This document shows, one piece after another, positions 32,158 to 42,826 of a stretch of 64,000 nt of DNA. The DNA is from Flammulina velutipes (taxonomy: Eukaryota; Basidiomycota; Agaricomycetes; Agaricales; Physalacriaceae): the NCBI GenBank assembly GCA_011800155.1, contig CM022373.1, positions 558,001 to 622,000 of the forward strand, written 5' to 3'. Positions within the stretch are counted from its first letter, which is position 1. Each line of letters begins with the position of its first letter. The position numbers and the translations under genes are program-made. The notes under the pieces are model-generated. The model searched no databases, was not told where the DNA came from, and worked only from the letters and a program-made list of their open reading frames with translations.

Positions 32158-35100
32158 ATGTCGGCAATGTTGACGGAGACGCCTTCGAGAATATGGCGGA
32201 GGATAGAGGCAGTGGAAGACCGAGATATGCCTTCATTACCGTCTTTACCAGGTTTTGAAGACTCTCAAAGCTCCGAAGATCTGGATGCAATCAGCGACGC
32301 GGACGAGAGCAGTCAAAATCTTCACCAACCCATTCATTCAACACCCGCATTATCATCCCACTACTCAAGCTCGACCGCATCTCGCGTCCCATCTAGCACA
32401 GCGAGCACGCAACGTTTTGCTACTTCTATTGGTCGCCCCAGGTCGTCATCCGGTCAATCATTGTCCAAAGCCAATCGGTCATACAGCTTCGACATCAGTG
32501 CGATTCCATCCCTGCCAGATGTTCAATTTGAACGAGGAACCCACCATTTCTCAGAAGATAACGACGACGACGACGAAGGAGACCCACTTGCCCAAAGCAA
32601 AGATAGCGTTCCCGAAGTTTACTTGCCCCCAGATGAGGAGGACGATGATTTGTCCTTCTCTGACAGGTCAGATTCACCACAGCTGCCAGTTCAGCCGACA
32701 CCCAGAAAGTACTTTGACACAACAGCTCCGCTCCGTTCAGAACCCAAGGTAACACCATCCTATTTCCCGATATCAACTTGTTACTTATCATGCCATAGCC
32801 ATCACCCTTGGATCCCTACAGGAATATTGCCTTCCGTCGGCCTCTTTCGAGGACACGGACGCCATCCTTGTCGCGCACAACGCTCTCTCCAGCATCATCC
32901 CCAGCCAACTCTACTCCCCAAAGCACGCGTTCAATCAACCGATCATTGGCCCCGTCTCCGACTGGGGATCATACCGCACATTCATATCGCTCTTCTCCAT
33001 CACCAACACCCGCAGCTATACCATTACCAAGGTCGAATACTGCATCCCCTGCTATACGTCGTGATGCGTCCCACAGTCTCAGCGTCGACTTTTCGGATCG
33101 CGACGCTTCCGCTTACTCCAATGATTCCATGGACATCACCGACGCGCACATCTCACCGATGCACCAAGTGGAAAACCAGTCAGAGATCTACCATTCCCAT
33201 CAACAACATTCTGAGGACAGCAGAGACCCAACGTTTTCCTCCGATGGTGAAGACGTAACTCACTCTAGACGATCTCAAATTCAAGCCTCCCCAGAGGATC
33301 AACCCTCTAGTGGCACTTCCTCCAATACTCAATCCTTTGCATTCACTCCCACTCCTGCTTTTCCTCGCCCAAGAGCTCGCTTCAACCTCATAACACCTCC
33401 AGCAGATCTGTTGGCCACCCCCAGAAATAATAGCTCGACTGATGCAGCGGATGAAGAGGAACCACTGACCCCACACACGCGTCGAAAGTCTTTCCTCCTC
33501 TCTATTGTCAATTCTACTACGCGCCCGCGAATGAAAATGCCAACACCCCACCCTCGACACCGTCTCGACGTGAATGATATGTCAACAGTGGAAGGCTCTC
33601 CGGGTCCCTCTATGGCCCCACCAACACCAGGACTCGGCGTAGCCATGAACTTACAGAGCGCATTTGGAGGAGCTACGCCCCAACCACGTCCCAGACTGGG
33701 CAGACCATCCACCCATCCTCTCGCACAGGCCTTCACTGCTTCTGAATCTGAATCTGATTCTGGTGGATCTTCTCCTTCTTCCCATCCTCTTACAACAACG
33801 GTCAATAAACCAACAGCCCGCCGCATGTCACTTGGGGCGAGCCCGGCAGGGTATGACGGTGCCATGGATCGTGCTTCATTCATATCCACTGCTTCTTCTC
33901 ATGACTTGACCACGAACATACGCGCCAATACTTCCTTCGACCCGTCTATGGGATTCGGCCTCGGAGCGCAAGCCACAGGTCGCTTCAACGCCGGAAAGCT
34001 CAATACGTACCTGCATGGGTTGAACCGTCGCTTGCAAGAGGAAAACGAGATTCTCATCGACCGTCTGCGGCAAATAGAGGAGGCAAAGAAAGCTGGCACC
34101 ACTTCAGAGGCTGACGGAAGTGTCACCAGCGATCGCCGTCAGAGTGGTGGCTTCAGCAGACGGTCGAGTGCTCGCCTGTCCTTGGGTGATGTCCCTGAGG
34201 ATGTAGGCGGCGAAGGTTGGATGGCAGAAAAGGCAGAGCTCGAGGAGATGGTCGAAGTTTATAAAGACGAGATCGAGAAGAACGTTGTCGAGAGAGATGC
34301 ATTGGAAAAGGCATTGGAAGTGGAGCAACAGGAGCGCTCGAGGGACCAAGAGCGCTGGGCAGAGCGCATGGCCGAAGTGGAAAAAGGTGTTGAAGGCATT
34401 ATTGGTGATTTGGAAGGCAAACTTCAGGCCGCCGAGACCCGCGCCACCAAGGCTCAAAGCGAGAGCATCCACCAGGTTAGAGAGCTTGAGTTGCAGATCG
34501 AGAGTCTCCGCGCCGAGATGGACCTTGCTGGAGATCGTGCGGAGAAAGCAGAGAAGGCGTTGTCGAATGGGTTGGATCTCGGTAGCGATCTGAAGGAGGC
34601 GAACCAACGTATCAGCAACCTCATGAGCGACCTACGGAACTCCAACACCCAACTCCGCGAGATGGAACAAGACGTTGCGAAGGCTGATGAGCGGGCTGGC
34701 TCGCTGGAGGCCGAGCTTAGGGAGGAGAAAGAACTCGTGAAAGAGCTGGAAAAGGAGCTCAACAACAAGATGGACGAGTTGGACTCCGAAACCCAGAAAC
34801 TTCGCCTTCTTCAACAAGAACTTGGGACGGTTTCAAGCGAATTGGACGGCACGCGAGCCTATGTTGCCGAACTCGAAGAAGCCAACAAGATTTCGGTGGA
34901 ACGTCTTGATGCCCAGAATCGGGACCTTGATGAAGCTTCAGAGCAAATTCATCGCCTTAATGCTGAAGGGGAGGATAAGGAGCAACGCTTAGCTGCTTTG
35001 GAGGTGGATTTGGAACAATCTACAGAGCTGGCGCGCCAGATGGAAGAGGCACTTGACGCGGCTGAGCACAAGATGTCGGCGGACGACCTAGAGATGGTTC

Positions 35101-37747
35101 GTCTGAAAGGGCGTGTGACGACTCTGGAACGCGAAAGGGATCGCGCCCTGGAAGCCAGCAGACGCCATTCGGAACCTTCCCGGAACATTGCCCCACCAGA
35201 CAGTGCCGAATTGGATGCTCTAGAGGAAGAGCTGGACGACGCACATCGGGAGATCGCTCGACTCAACACTGTTATTAACTCGTCGCCTGTTCGGAAGACG
35301 ATGGACAAGGCGAAGGACTTGCGAATTGACATGCTGGAGAAGGAGAACGAAGCCCTCCTCGAGAGAATCAAGGCATGGAAGTACAATACTGCTGACTTCA
35401 CGTCGACGCCAAGTCGTATTATCGCCAACAACATGGGTATCTCGCCGGCATACCGTCAAATGTCAATCAAGACCCCCAAGACCCCTGGTGGCCCTTTGAG
35501 AGATGTAAGTGAACCGTCCTTCTCTTCGCCCCGATCCATGTCTTATCGTATTTCAAGCTCACTTGGCTTCACAACTCTACGACGGAGGGCGAACCAATGT
35601 CGCCGTTGGTTGCCGAGATATCTCGCCTCCGCCGGGAACTTGACAACGCCAACGAGAGTGTAGACGACAAGCTTGATAAGTTGGAAGACGCAGGACTTGG
35701 GGTCGTCGCGCTTACCCGTAAACTCGAGGATGCCAGATCTCGTATAGTGTCTTTGGAAGATGAAATCGCTCGTTTGTCTCGTAAGGACGATCGGCGTACA
35801 CGGAGGCTGGAAAAAGCCAGATGCCAGAAGTGTTTGACGAAAGTCAAGATTATGGATATGGATGAAAGGTAAGCCATTTGTTGTCTACTACTTGGATACA
35901 GCTGACACGGCAGCTCCTAGCACTATGGACTTGTCCCGGTCTATATTGCCATCAGAGCCTCCAACCCCTCCGACAAGAACAAGCGAAGCCTTGAAGTCCG
36001 ACCTCCGAAACGTCAACTCTCAACTGAGCTCCATGAAGAGGGAGTGGGAAAGCGAACGTCAGCAATTGATAGCTGAGAAAGGTGTCTTACAAGATGTCGC
36101 CAACAAACTCAATGACAAGATTCGCACGTTTGCTGCAGATGCCGCAAAGGAAAAATCCAACCAAGCTCATCATCGTTCAGATATTCAAGCGGTGAGTGTT
36201 CGTGCTTGTTACAACGTTCAAAACTAAGGTTATTGATACAGGATCTGGACAACGCACGAAGCACTATTGCGGAACTTGAAGCTGCTCTCAGCACTGAACG
36301 CGCACAGTTGAGATCCCTTTCTGTTGAACAAAACAAAGTTTCTCTGGAACGCGAGAACGTTTTGGCCCAGCTGAAGAGAACGGAGAATGTTTGTGACATA
36401 TTCATATCACAGTGCGCTTTGGCTGAGGATATCATAGGACATGGACGATGTCAAGCAACAACTGCAGCGTATCAGGAAGGATAATCAAGCTATGGAGAAG
36501 GAGCTTCGAGGTAAAATTCCATTCTCGATTTGGATATGGACAGGTCCTAATGATTCTGTAGATAACGCCAATGTAGAGCAAAAGGCTCGTCTGTTGGAAA
36601 GTCGAGTTGCTGAAAATGCTGAGACCATCGAGCGCCTGCGGCAAGAGCGTTCTTTACTCGCTAACGATCACAAGTCTCTCCAAAGAAAATTCACAGATGT
36701 TTCCGAGGTCAGTTTCATCTCATGTTCGCGATAATGAAGCTTATCACGAGAATACTTCAGCATGCCAACCGTTTACGCGATGAACAATCATCCTCGCAAC
36801 AGCTACACGATAACAGACGACATCAGCTCGACCTCTACATGACGGAGATTGACGAACTGCGCCGCGCTCTTTCAGATCAAGCTGAAGAGCTTCATCGGGT
36901 GGAGTCTGAGAAGAAACGCATCTCCTCAGAGCGAAGCGAAGTCTCTCGGACTGTTGCCGCACTTGAGTCGGACCTACGTCGTGTAAAGAGGGAAGCCGAG
37001 GCATTCGGGAAAGACTTGAAGATGCTGCGAAGCGAAAAGGACAAAGCAGAATCCAAACTCAAGGAGGATGGTACCAAGTTCCAGAGGGCAAAGAAGCAGG
37101 CGGACTCACAGATACGGCTATTGACCGAGCAACTTGACTCTCAGAAAGCCACAGCAGCGAAGTGGAGAAAGCAGGTTGAAACCCATGTGTGTCTTATGTA
37201 CGTTCTTTCCTTGCTGTTTGTAAATGTCTAGGCTGATCATCGTAACCCAGGGATGAGCAACAACTATCGGCAATTAGACTGCAGCACAACAAGGAATGCA
37301 AAGGCCTCATCGTTCAGATACGTTATCTCAAAGCGAAGTTTACCCGAGAGGCAACTCTGCGATTCGACTTGGTGTACCAGAAGCAATATCTCATGATCCT
37401 GTTAACTCGGTTAGAGAAGAGGTCAGTTGGTTCTTCATCTCGGTTGAGTCTTGACTGAAGTCATCTAGTGAGAAAACCATATTCTCTGCCATCTCCCGGA
37501 TAGGCGGACTCTCGATCGAGCCAAACCCACCCCCGCGGCAACTGCGTAAGCTGAAGAGCGTGGCGCTGATGGTTGTTTTCATGACAAGGATCAGGTAGGC
37601 TCTTCCTACTTCATACCAGACAAGCAGTTATTAAAGACTGTTTTTGACAGGCGATCCAGTGAAGAATGGCAGAAACAGTGTGAGTCGAAAGAGGCTGTTG
37701 CGGCTGCACTGCAAGACGTGCGGAAGAGGCGACAGACACGTTCTTGA
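32158..37747 (+). CDS. PACT-domain spindle pole body scaffold (Pcp1/pericentrin-like)
   Basis: Large coiled-coil protein of the microtubule-organising centre. Seen: MSAMLTETPSRIWRRIEAV, an acidic and Ser/Pro-rich N-terminal half with many SP/TP sites, then from about 34000 KLNTYLHGLNRRLQEENEIL, which resembles the CM1 gamma-tubulin-complex-binding segment, followed by more than 900 residues of near-continuous coiled coil broken by several short introns (for example 35504-35587). The C-terminus reads GLIVQIRYLKAKFTREATLR then FDLVYQKQYLMILL and FMTRIRRSSEEWQ: the PACT signature that targets pericentrin, Pcp1 and Spc110 to spindle poles. It ends VRKRRQTRS. PACT is my strongest evidence; the CM1 call is inference from position and pattern. 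Length (about 1,650 aa) suits a Pcp1-type protein. Confidence 0.85.
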
Positions 37748-37895
37748 TCGTATAGATCTCTTTTTTGTGTAAATTAGCATTTGTTCATAGGTCAAAGTGT
37801 ACTATACCATCGTCAATATTGTTGTGTTCTTGTTATGGATGAGTGCCCGTCCATGTGTCACAGGTACATATCTTATCCGTCGGAAACTTTGACAA

Positions 37896-37979
37896 GGGCG
37901 TTTAGCGCAGTGGTAGCGCGTTCGCTTTGCACTTGCGAGTACATGCGAAAGGTCCAGGTTTCAATCACCTGAACGTCCA
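37896..37979 (+). tRNA. tRNA-Ala (anticodon TGC) with a 12-nt intron
   Basis: Acceptor GGGCGTT pairs with AACGTCC (one G-U) with discriminator A; D arm GCGC-AGTGGTA-GCGC; anticodon stem TTCGC/GCGAA; T arm CAGGT-TTCAATC-ACCTG. The anticodon loop is 12 nt too long: TTTGCA is followed by an extra stretch before the stem closes, fitting an intron just 3' of the anticodon at position 37/38. Followed by TTACTTTTT for Pol III termination. Confidence 0.93.
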
Positions 37980-38417
37980 TTACTTTTTCGTTTCGGTTTA
38001 CTGAAATTCTGTCAAATTGCTGGTGCGCTCCCAGCGTTTCTTGGGCATGTCATAGGCAGTTTCTGATGAAACTGCCCGTTATTGAGTCAACATAACTGCT
38101 AGCTTATGGTTTGGGCTGCGCAATCAGCACCAGAAGACGTCGTCCAGATGTCACGTAACTTGACCTTAACACGACGGACGGACTGAAAGCAATCTGTAGA
38201 TAAGCATACACCACTGAGCCCGTAGTCCTGCGATGGCACATGCATCGACTCTTATGGTCACGGTGAACATGGCAGAGATTGATGTCGAGTTCGTTCCCAT
38301 AAATCTTGATAATGATACAGATGCCAAGTTAAAATAGCGATGTCCATATAAACACTGAGCACCGCAAAAGCCGTACAGCCCATCATGCACATGTACCATG
38401 GGCTAAGAAGCCTAAGG
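37980..38417. other. Spacer between tRNA-Ala and a minus-strand gene
   Basis: Nothing recognised. Minus-strand frames (38166-38399, 38258-38443) are hydrophobic but unsupported; part is the 3' UTR of the small conserved gene. Confidence 0.4.
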
Positions 38418-38784
38418 TCAATCTTTTTTGCGCAGTCTGCCAAGAAGAGAGCGTCGTTTCTTGTCCTCGTCGATAGAGTCTGCGTAGGCGTCTGCCAACG
38501 AAGCGGCGGGTACGTTGGGAGATGAGTTTGCGGATCCTATGGATGAAGCTCCCATAGCTCTCATGATGCCACTGTAAAATATATAAGTATCAAAACACAG
38601 ATAACGATAGTGTCGCGTACCGTTGTGTCGCATCGACGTAGTCTTCCCGGTTCATCCTCTTCTTCGTCTGCACAGAAACTCCATCCGCGGAAATGTGATA
38701 CCCTTTGGTCTTTAATCTGTACCAAAGTCAGAGGGGTCATCGGTAGTACTAAGATGCAACGCACTTGTCTTTGGTAGATGCCAT
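38418..38784 (-). CDS. Small conserved fungal protein (89 aa)
   Basis: Easily missed because its first exon is 20 nt. Seen: exons 38765-38784, 38621-38716 and 38418-38571 splice to MASTKDKLKTKGYHISADG, VSVQTKKRMNREDYVDATQR, GIMRAMGASSIGSANSSP and finally DEDKKRRSLLGRLRKKD. All introns are GT-AG and the phases fit. The block KLKTKGYHISADG..SVQT..R..YVDATQRGI is, as I recall it, conserved among basidiomycetes in a small protein of unknown function. No membrane segment or signal peptide; the charged Lys/Arg-rich C-terminus could be nuclear or nucleic-acid contacting. I do not assign a function. Confidence 0.78.
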
Positions 38785-39207
38785 ACTTTCAGAGAGTGAA
38801 TGCCAGATTCGCAGGCCTAAGAATATCCCGCCTCCGCAGATGGCAATGGTCTGTAGATGCATTAAAGCTCTGCAGATGTCTCAGGGATGTGGCGCACCAT
38901 GAATAGAGAAAAAATATCAATCCTTTGCGTCTGTTAAGCATAGTCGTGTCGAAAGAGAGTCTCGTACCAAGAAGCCATGAATATACAAAGAAAATCAAAT
39001 GTCAAGCACTAGACAAAGTACGTTCTGGAGAAAGAGCAAAACTAAAGTGTCGAAGATGGTGGGAGGAACTGGGAAGCGAACGAATAGCAACCCTAAAATA
39101 TCCATATCAATGACGGCATGTGGCTATGTCGTATATGTGGCGCAAGTATGAATCGTATTCAAGGCGTCTACGTAGAGGTAACAAATTTGTCTTCTATCCT
39201 AGTAAAT
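38785..39207. other. Intergenic, no gene seen
   Basis: Between the 5' end of the 89-aa gene and the 3' end of the flavin monooxygenase. The minus-strand frame 38789-38998 has no motif. Confidence 0.4.
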
Positions 39208-41348
39208 TCAAACTTTGAGACCTTGCATTGAAGTCGCTAATCTAGCGGCATCAGCAGTAAAAATAATATCAAAGTACTTCTTTACGCCTTCTGCGCCATT
39301 CGTGAGCGCACCGATGACTCCGTCAGGGCGAACGACGACGGTGTCCAGTTCCCTGGCATTCATCATGTAGGTATCATAGGCAAAACCATCCTTATCCTTG
39401 AAAACGTAAGAGGCCGGGAGTTTGCTGCATGTAACCTTCGTTGTCTGGGGAAGAAGTACGACAGTTTTCAAGAGCGTCTCCGGATACGCCTTGACCGCCT
39501 CCAAAACTTCCGTCTGCTTCTCCTTGTCGTCCGAAAACACAACAAGTGTGTGATGGGTCGACCCAAAGACATCAAACAGTGTATTGGACCACTTGTTGGT
39601 GGGTTTCCCCACTGAGATGAGACCTGCAGCATCCGGGGCACGATCCCCGCCTCGTACAGTGTCGTCGTTTCCAGATTGATACGGGTCAACGGCCTCTGTC
39701 TCGTCCAATGGTGTCTCGTCGAGGATAATGGGGCTTCCACGGTAATTAACACCGAATTGGCGCAATTCGTGGCCACGCTTCCATCCATCGAAATTGTCCG
39801 GCGTGCGGGCGAATGTCTTGTTAAGCAATGCGGTCGTCTGGTTTAACATGGAGGCAACAACCGGCAGACGCTCGTGGGTGTATGACTCGAGGAAGTCTTG
39901 GGTAGCGAAGCCTTTCTCAACCAAGGCGACCTTCCAGGCCAAATTCACCTAAAAGTGTTATGTGAGTTTCAACTAGCTTAAGTACTTGTATGTTGACTGA
40001 CACAGTCCTGGACACCGGTATTCATTCCTTGACCACCAGTTGGGCTATGAACATGCGAGGAGTCTGATGAGAGTTTGTCAGTACTATCTGGTTTTACAGA
40101 CTTCTATGGAACTCACCTCCAGCGACGTAGACCCGACCAATACCAAAGCGGTCAACCATGCGAACATTGGGCCTATAATGCTGGTTTGTCAGTAAAAGAA
40201 AGGGGAGATACTAGACTGGTATGAACCTGTACGGCTGAAGGTAAATAAGCTCGCCAAACTCGATATCAGTGCGACCAGTCAATTCATAGAACGACTCTAT
40301 GAACGCTTCACGGCTAGAGACCATCTTCTCCCTATCGGCTTCAACCCCACCACCAAGATAGTAGCAGCGGTCGTCCCCAGGAATTTCGTACGGCCGCAGA
40401 GATGCCCTGCCGTGAAAACGTCAGGAGCTGCAAAGATAAATTCGTTCTCTCTTACATCTTCTTGGATGCATCACCCCATACGTGCCAGATCTACGGGAAT
40501 GAGAAATGTGTTGGACTTCACACAAGTAGTAGAGCACGTACGTTTCTATCCAACTTGTTCTCCAGGTCCTTGATATAGATGTCGCCAATGACAAAGTTTT
40601 CAGCCTGGCGAGACTCCCCCAAGAAACTCAGGTTCAACTGATGACGAACGGTACTGCGAGCACCATCACAACCAATCAACCATTTGAAATCGGATACTTC
40701 TTCGATAGATTCCCCAGCTTCGTTGGATTTCGAGAGTTTGACTGACACTTTATCTGGGGTCTGTTCGAAGGAGATGAGCTCTGTTCCGAGTTCGACGTTG
40801 ATACCTATTTTGGCCAAGTGGCATCGGAGGATAGCCTCGTGTCTATCCTGGCCAAGAATAAGGACGTTGCTCTGCGGAATCGCGTCAGCCTTGGGAAGTA
40901 AAAAGATTGAATATTGCTGTCACATACGTAGGGGCAAGCAGGAGTATTATCTTGGATTGGGAACATGGGCATCTCTTTCTTCGGCGTAATACCATCCTCA
41001 TCGTACAATACGAGGGACTGAATAATGGGAGCAGCTTTCTGAATATCCGGCAAGACACCAAGTAGCTTATAGTGCTCTAGAGTACGGGGCTGAGAAGAAC
41101 AACTGGATTGAACAAACTAATCCTGGGTTGCTATCTAACAAAGGAACTCACCGAAAGTGCTGCGCCACGTTGGCCAATCTGGAACGTCTTGATTCTGTCG
41201 ATTATACGAACTGAAAGGCCGTGTTGCGCCAGAGCCAGAGCTGTAACGAGACCTGAAGGGCCGGCGCCTGACTGCATAACGAAGGAGAGATGAATCGATT
41301 GACAAACAAATGAGAGCAAGGTCTCACCACTAGAACGGTTGATGACAT
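39208..41348 (-). CDS. FAD-dependent aromatic monooxygenase (phenol 2-monooxygenase-like)
   Basis: Flavoprotein hydroxylase using NADPH and O2 to ortho-hydroxylate phenolic rings. Seen: MSSTVLV joins across an intron to SGAGPSGLVTALALAQHG, the Rossmann GxGxxG; then RTLEHYKLLGVLPDIQ; WLIGCDGARSTVRHQL (DG motif); RVYVAGDSSHVHSPTGGQGM then NTGVQD (GD motif binding the FAD ribityl); and NLAWKVALV. The last exon contains a thioredoxin-like C-terminal domain (THHTLVVFSDDKEKQ..VVVRPDGVIGAL), typical of phenol hydroxylase (PHOX). At least five short introns. The substrate may be phenol, resorcinol or a lignin-derived ring. It is divergent from a drug-exporter-like MFS gene about 1.5 kb away. Confidence 0.9.
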
Positions 41349-41417
41349 GTTCTGCTGGTCGCTTTACAGGTGGTGGAGGTAGGTAGAGTCCTGGAGTTAA
41401 TTTGAGTTGAGTTCGGG

Positions 41418-41425
41418 TATTTATA
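41418..41425 (-). promoter_or_regulatory. TATA box of the flavin monooxygenase gene
   Basis: TATAAATA on the minus strand within GGTATAAATACC, about 70 nt upstream of the ATG at 41348. A strong consensus suggests inducible expression. Confidence 0.5.
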
Positions 41426-42826
41426 CCAAGACAAAAGTGGCGAACATCAAACAAGTATGGGCTAGAATCTGTCTGGCCACCGATTTGGGTAGAAAATGAA
41501 AGCATCTGTGGTTGTTAACGTCGCGGCCGCATGTTTAGTGACTCTATGAGGGGAACTTACAGCGATTTGCGAGAGGCGGTGATTGATAGATTTTGATCTG
41601 GTAAGGAACCAAAAAAGAATCAACCCATAGCTATTCTTTCGCGTGCTTGTTGACAGAGGTCCACTTTCAGGGCCAAGTTCATTGTGTGACTGTCAATACT
41701 TGCTCAAGTATTAGTATCGAGAGTGACAGGCGGAGCCAAGCTCTTATGACTTCGAAGTCGTTGGTGTTGTATATCAGGATGCATCGAACGGAGGAACCAT
41801 GCTTTGTGTGATTAGCAAAACCCCCAGTAAGAGAGAGGCTACAAATGGACGATACCGTAAATACAACACATCCGGAAATGACAAGGAGGGCACCTACACC
41901 TCGAATCATAAATCATCCTTGTAAACCCTCGGTTTAACGATGCATATCGTTGACAAACCCGAGTCTACGAGTGTCCCCTTATGAGAGTAGTGTACATTTC
42001 AGGCGGCCGACGAATAACACGTTTTTGATGCGCAGTGGCGGTCGAGGGTAGCAGCGTTAGGTGGTAGCCAAGGATTTGCGCGGAAGGTTGTTGTCGCGGG
42101 ACGCTAGGGAAATCTTACAGTTTGAACTCAGAGGAAGTTACATGAGCCCAGGAGTGAGCCGTTTTCTCTAAATCGAAAGAGGATCAAGCATCCAGTAGAA
42201 ACAAGGCCGGGAAATTCAGGTGGTCACGGTGGTTGGGTGGAGGAACCTGGAGGAACGTGGGAGTCAGAAAATGTTCTTCGGTAACGGCCGAATCATGGCT
42301 TTCCTCTCGCTCTTGACCAACTCTTGACTGCTTCAACCTCGAGCCCATACCGCAACGGCGCTGCCAGGGGCATCCTTCGAACGGGGAATATCGCGAGAAA
42401 ATATTTGCTGAATGTGGTCAATCATGCGACGCGTAACAGAATCACATATTCAACTTACTCCGAACTGGCAGTGGCATTTCACCAACGGCCAATTACGCTA
42501 ACAGAGATTCGTTATGCTCGCATACTGTAACACTGCGATGTTGCAAGTAACAATGACAAGATCCTTGTTTCCATCGACCCGTCACCTGCACTTCCTCCTC
42601 CCCGGCGACTTGTCGAATAGTCTATCATTTGGTCTATCAAAATTCTATTACCCTGAAGATGTCTACTGGAACAATGAATGCACTGCGTCCGGAATGCAGC
42701 GGCTGCCAGGTAGCTGACCCCCGGTATATCGCCACATTCAGGACAACCCATCCGGCAGCCAACGCGCAAAGATGGTTATAACCTGTCTGACATTCCGAAA
42801 GCAAACACCGACAATTTATCTCCTCG
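41426..42826. other. Divergent promoter region
   Basis: About 1.4 kb between the monooxygenase and the DHA transporter, transcribed away from each other. No gene recognised; open frames such as 42637-43098 minus are shadows. It would be the shared regulatory region if the two genes are co-induced. Confidence 0.4.

Noticed and set aside
33329..33889. 186-codon minus-strand frame inside the PACT-domain gene
   Set aside because: It is a shadow of a Ser/Pro-rich exon on the plus strand; low-complexity coding DNA often leaves the reverse strand open.
41131..41505. Longer N-terminus for the flavin monooxygenase (124-codon frame)
   Set aside because: The frame passes through the first intron; the spliced ATG at 41348 puts GAGPSG at the normal distance from the start.
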